DNA of 33,420 nt from a virus, in IMG/VR virus record IMGVR_UViG_3300037502_000788, positions 1 through 33,420 of that record; one strand, given 5' to 3'. Below the pieces are notes generated by a model. The model was not told the DNA's origin. It did not search any database and was given only the letters and a program-made list of their open reading frames with translations. The position numbers were made by a program, and so were the translations under genes. Each line of letters opens with the position of its first letter. The first letter of the stretch is position 1. This document shows, piece after piece, positions 24,911-31,740 of this stretch.

Positions 24911-26518
24911 TCACGTGTTAACTCCATTGTGCGGGCATGACGTAACAACGCAGTGCTTTTTGCAGAGGCCTGAGGGATTAGGGTTCCACACACCGGTTTT
25001 GTACGCAGTCTCCAGCCTACCGACGTCCTGCATCCACTGCCGCCAGTAAACCTTCTCTTGCTCCCGCTCGTACTCAGCGGGCTTGAAGTGGTTTGCCACT
25101 ACGAAGAGCAGCCCGCCCTTGACCTTGCGAATCTTGGGGAAGTGCTTGAAGATCATGAGCGCCATCAGTTCCAACTGCGCGGTGTCCGCGTACTTGGCTG
25201 ACTTACCTGTGTTATGAGTCGGAATGTAGTGTTCCGTACATAAATACATATTGTTTGGTGACCCAACAGATATGCACTGGGTAGGGCGACTTTCTGTAGG
25301 TACGACTTTAAGTATCTCTAAGTACGTGCGCCCACCAAAAAAAGACTCCGCTACTATAGCTTTCTTTGGTGTTAAGAAAGGGTTGAACCTATGAGGGCGA
25401 AATGACAGAGGATAGGCGGTTCCCGTTGTACCGAATCCTTTATACTGCGTCACACTCTGCAAACAACGTACACCCAAAGACTCAAGTACCTCTCTTACAT
25501 CATCAGACAGACGCTTACTGACTATGTTTAGCACCGCTTGTTTTCTTATCGGGTTGGCGTAGCCGTCGCCGTCCATTATACCGCGTATAAGATCAACTCG
25601 TTGTTCGTAAGAACAACGTTTATACAATTCGGGTATGTGTTTGTTACCCATAACGGATAACTGATGTAACGCGTTACGAATACCTTTGATAGTTCTTGTC
25701 TCGCATTGAGCGCCCGTAATGTTAGTATCTACCCCAAGATTGTACCCGCGTCTTTCTACTTCTTGAAACATAAACGCATCACCTTTGGTAACAACCGCAG
25801 CGGACTTATGTCCATCTGCCAACCAAAACCCGAGCACATACGGGTCGATAGGAAGATCAGCGGTTGAGTACGCAACGGGGGCTGGTATTGGGATGCGATC
25901 TCTTGGACTAAGACTTTTTACGTTTACTATATCACCAGAAAGTAGTCCCCATAGATGTTCTTCATCGCACACAACAGAGACGCCGTTAGTAAATTGTACT
26001 TCGTAACACGGTAGGTTTTTAACTTGTGATTTGCCAGTAACAGGATAAGGTAACCCGTCAGTGCCAAATACTAAGTCACCTACTTTTAGGCTTCCCATAG
26101 TTACAAACCCATTGGGAGTAGGGATGAGCGTGTTAACGTCCAAACCCTTGTAGTCCACCACCCGCGCCGTGCCCTTCTCTTCGTTGACGATGAGCAAGTC
26201 GGCCACGCCCCTGCACCATACATCGGGCGCATCGAACGCGCAAGGCTCCAAAGCCTGTGTCAGGCCCATCTTGTGCTCGCAGAGCTTCTGGCCCGGGATC
26301 GCCCGCAGGGCGTCGAGGTGGGGCTTGACGTAAGCGAACGCCCCAGGCAGTGGGGTGCCATCCTGCACGTAGTGCTCAGCGGCCTCGTGGAAGTTCGTCC
26401 CGTAGAGCGTAGCCTCGGTAAAGGGCGGCTCGGTGAAGTTCCGGTACACCTTGACTTCAGCATACTGCTTCGGACAGGTCTTGAACTTCTTCAGGGACGA
26501 GTACGACCAAGCCTTCAC
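24911..26518 (-). CDS. Cas4/RecB-like PD-(D/E)XK nuclease interrupted by an intein
   Basis: A 535-residue precursor; removing the intein (residues 125-436) leaves a 223-residue nuclease. The nuclease part shows His44 (TNFHEAAEHY), Asp106 (GVADLLIV) and Asp122-x-Lys124 (VVDYK), the PD-(D/E)XK exonuclease pattern. Rejoining the exteins restores DYKTGK. Four cysteines, Cys15 plus Cys519, Cys523 and Cys528 at the C-terminus, match the arrangement that holds an iron-sulphur cluster in Cas4 and AddB nucleases. It starts with a GTG that overlaps the upstream stop (GTGA). The probable role is end resection in replication or recombination. Activity should require splicing, because the intein separates the catalytic Lys from the TGK segment. 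Confidence 0.88.
   Translation of the reverse strand: MKAWSYSSLKKFKTCPKQYAEVKVYRNFTEPPFTEATLYGTNFHEAAEHYVQDGTPLPGAFAYVKPHLDALRAIPGQKLCEHKMGLTQALEPCAFDAPDVWCRGVADLLIVNEEKGTARVVDYKGLDVNTLIPTPNGFVTMGSLKVGDLVFGTDGLPYPVTGKSQVKNLPCYEVQFTNGVSVVCDEEHLWGLLSGDIVNVKSLSPRDRIPIPAPVAYSTADLPIDPYVLGFWLADGHKSAAVVTKGDAFMFQEVERRGYNLGVDTNITGAQCETRTIKGIRNALHQLSVMGNKHIPELYKRCSYEQRVDLIRGIMDGDGYANPIRKQAVLNIVSKRLSDDVREVLESLGVRCLQSVTQYKGFGTTGTAYPLSFRPHRFNPFLTPKKAIVAESFFGGRTYLEILKVVPTESRPTQCISVGSPNNMYLCTEHYIPTHNTGKSAKYADTAQLELMALMIFKHFPKIRKVKGGLLFVVANHFKPAEYEREQEKVYWRQWMQDVGRLETAYKTGVWNPNPSGLCKKHCVVTSCPHNGVNT
25211..26146 (-). mobile_element. Class 3 LAGLIDADG intein (312 residues)
   Basis: Precursor residues 125-436. 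Block A reads 'GLDVNTLIPTPNGFVTMGSL', with Gly, not Cys or Ser, at position 1. Block B has His188 and Trp190 (EEHLW). Block F has Cys415 (TQCISV) where class 1 inteins usually have Asp. Block G is 'PTHN' with Thr434, His435 and Asn436, followed by Thr437 as +1 residue. Trp, Cys and Thr at these places are the marker set of class 3 inteins, which use the block F Cys as first nucleophile. Two LAGLIDADG helices (LGFWLADGH near 229-237 and LIRGIMDGDGY near 310-320) indicate a homing endonuclease. The DNA is visibly more A/T-rich than the flanking nuclease sequence. Confidence 0.88.
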
Positions 26519-26697
26519 GCTTTCTCCATCATCAGTTCCAGCATACGCTGGAGAATCCGCACCTCGGCACCCAGCCGCATCGCGGCGTCGTGGGCCCCTT
26601 TGAGGTCGCCGTCCAGTGCACGGTGGTGCACCTCCTTCGCCAGCCGCTCCACGTTCATCAGCGGCATCGCATAGTCGATGATGTCTTCAGTCTTCAC
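26515..26697 (-). CDS. Small helical protein between polymerase and Cas4-like nuclease
   Basis: A 60-residue protein with a GTG start at 26697, chosen because GGAGAG lies at good distance and the start overlaps the polymerase stop by 11 bases. The longer open frame upstream is a shadow of the polymerase gene. It ends in GTGA, overlapping the nuclease start. The sequence is fully helical: 'NVERLAKEVHHRALDGDL' then 'RLGAEVRILQRMLELMMEKA', which may pair as a helical hairpin or coiled coil. The family is unrecognised. Coupling on both sides makes it a real operon member, perhaps a small subunit or modulator of the polymerase or nuclease. Confidence 0.7.
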   Translation of the reverse strand: MKTEDIIDYAMPLMNVERLAKEVHHRALDGDLKGAHDAAMRLGAEVRILQRMLELMMEKA

Positions 26698-28558
26698 GCA
26701 TCTCTCCGTAGTTGTAGCCCCACTTGGACTCGCAGTTGATCGGCAGGCCATCGGCCCACGCAGGCACCCAGCGCATGCAGGACTCGACGTAGGCCCGTGC
26801 CTCGTCGCGCTCATCCTCTCGTGCCAGGGCGATGATACTATCATGGACGGTCAACGCAACCCTGAGTTTCTTGGAGATCCGCACAAGCTGCGACATGACG
26901 ATGATGCGGGCTAACGCTTGCACCCCGTTTTCCACTTTTTTAGCGCCGTATATATGTATTAATCCAGTGTCGTCTTTGTACACCCATTGATCATCATAAC
27001 TATTCGGGTCTTTTCTTTTGTGTAGCTGCGGGTAGCTGATGTATAAGCCGCTGGGTAGCTTAATTCCTTTTTGTCCTTCTATAAGCAATACACCCTGTTT
27101 ACCGAACCACCGTGTTTTGTTGGCGTGCATAGCTTCTAAACATTGCTCACCTTCGTACCACAAGTTCTTAATGCGCGGATATGTTCTGCGGTAGATATCA
27201 ATAATCCGCTGACATTCTGATAGTTCTAGCTCCATTGGAGAATCTGCGGTCTTAAGCGTAGAGCGTAGCTTCTCAGCCCCGGTGCCAAAACCGCACCCGA
27301 GCGTGACGGTCTTCCCTACAAATCTTTCCTTTTTATCTGCCTTAGTTATCTGTCGTCCGTAGATCTTCGATGCCATCTTACAGTACACATCGACCTTGTT
27401 GGCGAAGTCCTGCACCAGATCATTCTGCCCAGCCAGCCACGCCAGCACCCGCGCCTCGATGTTGGACGAGTCACAGTCGATCAGCACGTACCCGGGCGGT
27501 GCCTCGATGCAGGCTTTGAGTTCCGTCCCGCCCCGAGCCGGGAGGTTCTGGAGGTTGATTCCGTCGCCCCCGCTGGAGCGCTTGGTCCGAGCGTAGCTGT
27601 ACTTCAGTGGCACAGGCAGAGTGCTGCCCCGTGTGGTGATGCCGATGAAGGTCTGCGTGCGGGTCTCCTCCAGGGTGCTCTTGGTCCCTAGCCGCGCAGC
27701 CACGGCAGCCTGTACCCGCTCGTCGGGATGGTCCAGCAGTGCCTTGAGTTCCGGATCCGTCTTGGCAAAAGCGAACGCTGTCTTGCCCGTTGTCTTGCTG
27801 ATCTTGGTCGGGGGTGTCACACCTAACTCAGTCAGCACCTCCGCGAACTGCGGGTTGGAAGACAGCCGCTCCTTACTGAACTCTGTCCTGCTGAGTAGCT
27901 CTTCCTTGCGCCGGATCACACCTTCAAGGTGTGCCTCCAGCTTGGCCCGGTTCAACCGCAGCACCGGCTCCGAAAACATCCTGATGTGCAGGTCGATGAG
28001 CTTCAGTTCTTCTCGGGGGTAGTTCTCCCGCTTGTCGAACTCTTCGATGTTGTACCAACCCTCAGACATCAAGTGCCACATGTCGTAGCAAAGTTGGACG
28101 TCGTTGAGGCAGTAGGTAGCATAGCTATTGAACTCGTCAGGCTCAAAGTCTTGACGGCGCATGCCGATGGCGTTGACGACCTCGTTACCTTTCTCCCCTA
28201 TACCGTAGCGCTTGGCAAGCATCGCAAGAGAGTTGTTCCGCGCACCGAACATGGCGCGGGCCATCGACAGGGTATCCAGCCACAAGCGTGGCCGCACGCC
28301 GAAATACCATGTGAAGATCGCTGCATCGAACAGCGTGTTGTGACACAGGACTGCGTACTTACTCCAGTCGATGGCGTCGAGTCTGTACTGAATCTCCGCG
28401 TGTGTGCCCGTCACAACCTCTTTCGTCCCATCCGGCCAGCGCAGGCCGAGCATGATGACCTCGAACTTGGGATCACGGACGTAGGCTTCGGTGGTGAGCT
28501 TGGTGAGACTGTACTCCTTGGTGTAGTAGGTTTCAAAGTCCGCTGTGATTATTTCCAT
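26687..28558 (-). CDS. Family A DNA polymerase with 3'-5' exonuclease domain
   Basis: A 623-residue replicative polymerase. The exonuclease domain has Asp7 and Glu9 (DFET), Asp78 (NTLFDAA) and Tyr149-x3-Asp153, a DEDDy set, so proofreading should be active. The polymerase domain has motif A 'DSSNIEAR' with Asp363, motif B with Arg412, Lys416, Leu420 and Phe424, and motif C 'VHDS' with Asp573. Leu420 aligns with Escherichia coli Pol I Phe762, a position linked in viral metagenomic studies to phage life style. There is no 5'-nuclease domain. The segment around 490-545 is more A/T-rich than the ends. It overlaps the upstream 68-residue gene by 10 bases and the downstream 60-residue gene by 11. 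Confidence 0.95.
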   Translation of the reverse strand: MEIITADFETYYTKEYSLTKLTTEAYVRDPKFEVIMLGLRWPDGTKEVVTGTHAEIQYRLDAIDWSKYAVLCHNTLFDAAIFTWYFGVRPRLWLDTLSMARAMFGARNNSLAMLAKRYGIGEKGNEVVNAIGMRRQDFEPDEFNSYATYCLNDVQLCYDMWHLMSEGWYNIEEFDKRENYPREELKLIDLHIRMFSEPVLRLNRAKLEAHLEGVIRRKEELLSRTEFSKERLSSNPQFAEVLTELGVTPPTKISKTTGKTAFAFAKTDPELKALLDHPDERVQAAVAARLGTKSTLEETRTQTFIGITTRGSTLPVPLKYSYARTKRSSGGDGINLQNLPARGGTELKACIEAPPGYVLIDCDSSNIEARVLAWLAGQNDLVQDFANKVDVYCKMASKIYGRQITKADKKERFVGKTVTLGCGFGTGAEKLRSTLKTADSPMELELSECQRIIDIYRRTYPRIKNLWYEGEQCLEAMHANKTRWFGKQGVLLIEGQKGIKLPSGLYISYPQLHKRKDPNSYDDQWVYKDDTGLIHIYGAKKVENGVQALARIIVMSQLVRISKKLRVALTVHDSIIALAREDERDEARAYVESCMRWVPAWADGLPINCESKWGYNYGEMRED

Positions 28559-28755
28559 GCGTCGTCCGCCTCGGCGTCCTCTGCCGCTTCGATTAAGTTT
28601 TTATTAGTCGATAAAAAGTTGTATAGAGTTTTTACCACGTCTGGTGCTATAAGGAAACTAGCCCCATCCCCATCTTTAAACTCAATCCACTCACCAAAAA
28701 CCTCGACGCTGTCAACAGTTTCTATTTCTACGTATCCATCAGAAATCTTCGCCAT
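28549..28755 (-). CDS. Small acidic hypothetical protein upstream of the polymerase
   Basis: A 68-residue acidic protein, with a beta-rich first half (GYVEIETVDSVEVFGEWIEF) and a helical end rich in Glu and Asp (LIEAAEDAEADDAW). No family is recognised. It overlaps the polymerase start by 10 bases and begins 12 bases after the VRR-NUC stop, so it is a coupled operon gene. The acidic composition is reminiscent of small DNA-mimic or partner proteins, but this cannot be established from sequence alone. Confidence 0.65.
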   Translation of the reverse strand: MAKISDGYVEIETVDSVEVFGEWIEFKDGDGASFLIAPDVVKTLYNFLSTNKNLIEAAEDAEADDAWK

Positions 28756-28767
28756 TTGATACCCCTA

Positions 28768-29049
28768 TTATTTCCACTGTGACCTCTCATTGAACCACTG
28801 CTCCAGCATATCGATGGTGTCTTCTCGGACAATCATAGCACTGCCACCTGCCTTGTGGATGGCCGCCATCTCCCGTTCTTGCAGGGCAGTGGGTTTGTTG
28901 AATCCAGCTTTACACTCCACCCCAAGGAACATACCACGGTAGCAAACAATAAAATCTACTACGCCTACGCCTTTTTGTTTAGTATAGTAGGTTCTGTACT
29001 TGCGGAGTATGTGCTCTACGCAAGCTATGACTTCTGTTTCTTTAGTCAT
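28768..29049 (-). CDS. VRR-NUC domain nuclease, short copy (93 residues)
   Basis: A minimal nuclease of the VRR-NUC branch of PD-(D/E)XK enzymes. Visible residues are Asp32 (GVVDF), Glu45-x-Lys47 (VECKA) and Gln57 (TALQEREM), followed by a 'GGSAMIV' strand. Stand-alone phage VRR-NUC proteins of this size are known as structure-specific nucleases, and Holliday junction cleavage is a plausible role. The ATG at 29049 overlaps the stop of the HNH endonuclease gene by eight bases. It shares layout and motif with a second VRR-NUC protein encoded at 29721-30107, so the two are probably distant duplicates or were acquired separately. Confidence 0.85.
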   Translation of the reverse strand: MTKETEVIACVEHILRKYRTYYTKQKGVGVVDFIVCYRGMFLGVECKAGFNKPTALQEREMAAIHKAGGSAMIVREDTIDMLEQWFNERSQWK

Positions 29050-29812
29050 TCTGTGTTCTACTCTTGTACTTTTTAAGCGTTAGCGATACGCCGCCTTGAG
29101 ACAATCCTAATTGACGAGCTATGTTGTACTGAGAAGCACCTGCTTTACTTAAGCGAAGCATTTCTTGTACCATTTCTGGAGTTATTTTTGTTTTCGTTTT
29201 AATTTTTGGTGTTTGTACAGCTTGTGTCACATCCCAGCCAAGTTTGTTTACACGATCAAAGACTATATCTGGCGGAAGTCCAGCGTCACGGGCAAGGGCA
29301 GACAAATGCTTTGTTGTGCCTGCTACTGTTTCCGTACGATTACGTGAAGTATTGGCCCCTTGCTCAAATAAAGGTGTCCAACGACAGTTACCAGGCATGT
29401 ACCCTTTAGTGTTATCGATGCGGTCTAGTGAATATCCCGGTGGACATTCCCCCATATCTGCTAAAAAATTATCGTACACGCTCCACCGAATGTCTATGGT
29501 GACCCCTCTGTAACATTGATTTTTTAACTTGTGTGTGCTTGCTACACGGCTGTGCATAGACCTCCATTTTTCATAGGTATATGTTTCGGTGCTTCCGTGC
29601 GTAGTGTTTCTGGCGCGTAGCTGCTCTTTATGTAAACAGCCGCAGGACCGTGAATGACCGTACCGGAGTTCCTGCTGTGCAACGGACTTAATTGTTCCGC
29701 AAAAACAAGCACAGTTCCACCTACGACGCTTCCCCACCGCTGTCTGTGTGTCCTCCGACAACACCGTCAAACGGCCAAACACTTGCCCTGTCAAATCCAG
29801 CGGCTTTCGCAT
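29042..29812 (-). CDS. HNH homing endonuclease with C-terminal HTH
   Basis: A 256-residue protein. The start is ATG 29812 with an excellent AAGGAGA Shine-Dalgarno site; the longer frame upstream is a shadow of the VRR-NUC gene. The N-terminus (LTGQVFGRLTVL) with Cys34, Cys36, Cys38 and Cys57, Cys59 suggests a zinc-binding knuckle. The nuclease core 'YSLDRIDNTKGYMPGNCRW' (about 127-145) with following Glu and Asn is HNH-like. The C-terminus (about 211-250) is a helix-turn-helix, 'ASQYNIARQLGLSQGGVSL'. This order matches free-standing phage homing endonucleases. Its first 92 bases overlap the 3' end of the upstream VRR-NUC gene in another frame, and its DNA is A/T-rich relative to the neighbours, both signs of insertion. 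Confidence 0.85.
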   Translation of the reverse strand: MRKPLDLTGQVFGRLTVLSEDTQTAVGKRRRWNCACFCGTIKSVAQQELRYGHSRSCGCLHKEQLRARNTTHGSTETYTYEKWRSMHSRVASTHKLKNQCYRGVTIDIRWSVYDNFLADMGECPPGYSLDRIDNTKGYMPGNCRWTPLFEQGANTSRNRTETVAGTTKHLSALARDAGLPPDIVFDRVNKLGWDVTQAVQTPKIKTKTKITPEMVQEMLRLSKAGASQYNIARQLGLSQGGVSLTLKKYKSRTQND

Positions 29813-30107
29813 TTGCGATCTCCTTGAGTAAAGCGTCCAACAGAGCCACGTTGTCCGTATGGATAAGCAGGACGGGGGCCCCCGCAGCCAAGGTCTTGGC
29901 CGCATTATGGGATTGTAATCCCGTTGGCCGGTTTTTGGAAGTGGCTTTACATTCGATCCCCACAAAATACCCGTTTAGCACGCAGCAGATGTCGAACGTC
30001 CCTGACACGCCATAACCGTTCTGGGCGGGGAAGAAGTGCCACGCCTTGTACTTCTCGATGATGCTGACGCACGCTTGCTTGACTTTTTTCTCAGGGGTCG
30101 CTGCCAT
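29721..30107 (-). CDS. VRR-NUC domain nuclease, longer copy (128 residues)
   Basis: Nuclease with the VRR-NUC motif: Asp39 (GTFDICC), Glu52-x-Lys54 (IECKA) and Gln65 (TGLQSHNA), with a preceding 'HFFPAQNGYG' segment usual for this fold. Residues after about 100 (DRASVWPFDGVVGGHTDS) look unstructured and coincide with the region shared with the HNH endonuclease gene, so the native C-terminus may have been altered when that gene arrived. The start ATG overlaps the upstream stop (TAATG). The probable role is resolving or trimming branched DNA during replication and recombination. Confidence 0.85.
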   Translation of the reverse strand: MAATPEKKVKQACVSIIEKYKAWHFFPAQNGYGVSGTFDICCVLNGYFVGIECKATSKNRPTGLQSHNAAKTLAAGAPVLLIHTDNVALLDALLKEIANAKAAGFDRASVWPFDGVVGGHTDSGGEAS

Positions 30108-30385
30108 TAGCGCACCTTACCTTCCAGCCGATCTGCGACCAACTTTGCGTATCCAGCTATATCTACCCAAGAATCCGCGTAGTTTGGGTCGCCATTGATT
30201 ATGCGTCCAATTTTATGTGCAATCATTTCTAGAGCCTCTTGTTGATCATCATCGAGTTTCTTGTCTCTGGCTATGAGATGTTGACGAATGGTACGCTTAA
30301 GATCCATAGTGATATGCGCGTGGCCTAGGAAACTGCCGTAGCGTGATCCGCGCTCGTCGAGGGTTTGGTTGATATCAGTTGTCAT
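30107..30385 (-). CDS. DUF6378-type small phage protein
   Basis: A 92-residue protein. The pattern 'ERGSRYGSF', then 'DQQEALEMIAHKIGRIINGDPNY' and 'DSWVDIAGYAKLV' is one I recognise from a widespread phage family (DUF6378, as I recall) of unknown biochemical role. The helical layout with conserved Glu, His and Asp residues is loosely like MazG-type nucleotide pyrophosphohydrolases, so a nucleotide-related function is possible but unproven. It overlaps the Cys-rich gene upstream by 11 bases and joins the VRR-NUC gene by TAATG. Length is normal for the family. Confidence 0.75.
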   Translation of the reverse strand: MTTDINQTLDERGSRYGSFLGHAHITMDLKRTIRQHLIARDKKLDDDQQEALEMIAHKIGRIINGDPNYADSWVDIAGYAKLVADRLEGKVR

Positions 30386-30632
30386 CGGTTTCCTTGAAAA
30401 GTTTCGCCTCGGGCCCGCACTCGCGGCCCTTCGCTCGGGCGTCTATGCAGTATGCCCACGGTTGGCGCCCCACCGTGACCGGTGTGACCTTGCAGCGCAG
30501 CACCTCGGTCAACTCCTTGTGGCCCTCCAGGCGCTTGTCCACGTGCGCGCACCGCTGGCACTGCTCGCGCTGCTCCCACCACAGCTTGGTGGCGGGGTGG
30601 ACGGAAAGGAACTCAGAACGAAGGGTTGCCAT
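30375..30632 (-). CDS. Cysteine-rich small protein, possible zinc-binding
   Basis: An 85-residue protein from ATG 30632; the longer upstream frame overlaps the neighbouring gene and is poor in protein-like features. It contains five cysteines: 'CQRCAHV' near residues 24-30, then single cysteines near 46, 61 and 70. A zinc ribbon is plausible. Lys/Arg content is moderate, and 'QPWAYCIDARAKGRECGP' near the end is typical of small phage proteins of unknown role. It overlaps its neighbours by 20 and 11 bases. The start lacks a strong Shine-Dalgarno site, so the exact N-terminus is uncertain. Confidence 0.6.
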   Translation of the reverse strand: MATLRSEFLSVHPATKLWWEQREQCQRCAHVDKRLEGHKELTEVLRCKVTPVTVGRQPWAYCIDARAKGRECGPEAKLFKETDDN

Positions 30633-30969
30633 CGTCGGGGTCCTGTATGGAGGTTTGGCCTCGGGCGCGGATGGCGGCGGAGCATCTGCGCGCCTCCATA
30701 TCTTCGCGGTTGTTGTCGCCCATGTATCGACTTTCACACACCCGCGCACACGCCTCGCGTTCTTCTAGCCGAGCCTGCTCGGCCAAGGCGCAGAACTGCG
30801 TGGTCGTCTGACCCTGGGCGCACTGCCGCCAGCCTTCGGAGAGCATGTGGTCGCGTAGCAGGGCGGCGAAGCGGACAAGATACAACGGCACCACAAAGCG
30901 AACTTCCACACCGTTGTCATGCGCTCCGGCAATCCGTGCCAGTTTGATGAGGTCTTCGTCGGTGTTCAT
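30613..30969 (-). CDS. Small accessory protein with 'EREACARVCE' helix
   Basis: A 118-residue protein from ATG 30969, preceded by a G-rich Shine-Dalgarno site. Near the C-terminus it has 'LEEREACARVCESRYM' followed by 'EARRCSAAIRARG'. The same helix-plus-tail motif occurs in the next gene upstream, so the two are related in their C-terminal halves and differ in their N-terminal halves. The motif is common among small phage proteins of unknown function. No catalytic residues are recognisable. The N-terminal 'DEDLIKLARIAG' resembles the N-terminus of other genes in this run. Confidence 0.7.
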   Translation of the reverse strand: MNTDEDLIKLARIAGAHDNGVEVRFVVPLYLVRFAALLRDHMLSEGWRQCAQGQTTTQFCALAEQARLEEREACARVCESRYMGDNNREDMEARRCSAAIRARGQTSIQDPDDGNPSF

Positions 30970-31175
30970 GTATTCCCCCTTGCGCGGATTGCGGCGGCGC
31001 ACTCTTGCCAATCAAAAGCATTTGATTCTTCACACACCTTCGCACACGCCTCGCGCTCGGCTGCGGCGACGAGGTCCATGAACCGCCGCACCTCCTCGTA
31101 GGTGAACACCACGGTGTGATCAAACGCAGACCCGCCGACCTGCCGAGTGAGGCGGATGATGTCTTCGGTGGTCAT
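30966..31175 (-). CDS. Small accessory protein, relative of the adjacent gene
   Basis: A 69-residue protein. After 'TTEDIIRLTRQVGG' it has a short beta-like segment and then 'AEREACAKVCEESNAF' and 'ECAAAIRARGNT', closely matching the end of the neighbouring 118-residue protein. It starts at an ATG preceded by GGGGGGAAAG and ends in an ATGA overlap. Its last codons (GCGCAAGGGGGAAT) also contain the ribosome binding site for the next gene. The function is unknown. Confidence 0.7.
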   Translation of the reverse strand: MTTEDIIRLTRQVGGSAFDHTVVFTYEEVRRFMDLVAAAEREACAKVCEESNAFDWQECAAAIRARGNT

Positions 31176-31423
31176 TTCTTTCCCCCCGCCTTATAAGCAA
31201 GTTCAGCCTTGAGGTAGCCCGCGAAGAAGGCCTCGGCAATCTCCCATGACTGGAAGCGCTCAAGGCACACGTCCTTTGCGAAAACCGGGTTGTCGGGCGC
31301 GGCGTACAGATAGATCTCTCCGGCTACGTAGTGGTTGCCGTTTTCTCGCAACTCGAATCCGCACTCCTTGGCGAGCCGGAAGCAGTTGTCGATCTTGTAC
31401 TTGATGGCGAAGGGTCCGTTCAT
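31172..31423 (-). CDS. Small hypothetical protein in the accessory run
   Basis: An 83-residue protein, 'CFRLAKECGFELRENGNHYVAGEIYLY' in its first half and a helical, aromatic second half (FQSWEIAEAFFAGYLKAELAYKAG). No family is recognised. The start overlaps the preceding stop (ATGA) and its ribosome binding site (GGGAGGAA) lies inside the end of the upstream gene. It ends by overlapping the next ATG by four bases. Translational coupling on both sides supports it as a real gene. Confidence 0.7.
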   Translation of the reverse strand: MNGPFAIKYKIDNCFRLAKECGFELRENGNHYVAGEIYLYAAPDNPVFAKDVCLERFQSWEIAEAFFAGYLKAELAYKAGGKK

Positions 31424-31740
31424 GTCATATTCCTCCCAATCTCAGCCGCAGCCCTGACGATGGCGCGGCGGGTGGCGGCGTAGGGATCGTTTTCCACGTC
31501 GATGCTCAACGCAACATTCCCGCGTTGATCTGATACCTCTACAAAATCGCTGCGGATGTTGACTTCCAAGCGCAACTTCACCGCCAGCCGCAGCGCATCG
31601 CCGTCGTCGTGAAGTGGAGCCCACCAGTAACCGAGTCGCGTCACGCCCTTGCCTGCATCGGTGCCATCTTCGACAACGCTTTCAAGTTCAATCCCAGCCG
31701 CCTTCGCAGCGGCCTCCAGCAGTTCGCGGTCGGTAGTCAT
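31420..31740 (-). CDS. Small phage protein with 'DDGDALRLAVKL' motif
   Basis: A 106-residue protein from ATG 31740, preceded by AGGAG. The upstream extension of the frame belongs to overlapping genes. The N-terminal helix (ELLEAAAKAAGIE), the middle 'WWAPLHDDGDALRLAVKL' and a C-terminal helix 'ATRRAIVRAAAEIGR' form a pattern I have seen in many small proteins of Gram-negative phages and prophages. The biochemical role is unknown. It overlaps the upstream gene by four bases. Confidence 0.75.
   Translation of the reverse strand: MTTDRELLEAAAKAAGIELESVVEDGTDAGKGVTRLGYWWAPLHDDGDALRLAVKLRLEVNIRSDFVEVSDQRGNVALSIDVENDPYAATRRAIVRAAAEIGRNMT

Noticed and set aside
24910-26518. Cas4 as evidence for a phage CRISPR system
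   Set aside because: No cas1, cas2 or repeat array is present in the window; a Cas4-like nuclease is common among phage recombination genes.
26698-26844. Longer version of the 60-residue protein
   Set aside because: It is a shadow of the polymerase C-terminus; the GTG at 26697 has a Shine-Dalgarno site and a short overlap typical for this operon.
29813-29965. N-terminal extension of the HNH endonuclease
   Set aside because: The extension lies inside the VRR-NUC gene, lacks protein-like character and ignores the strong Shine-Dalgarno site before the ATG at 29812.
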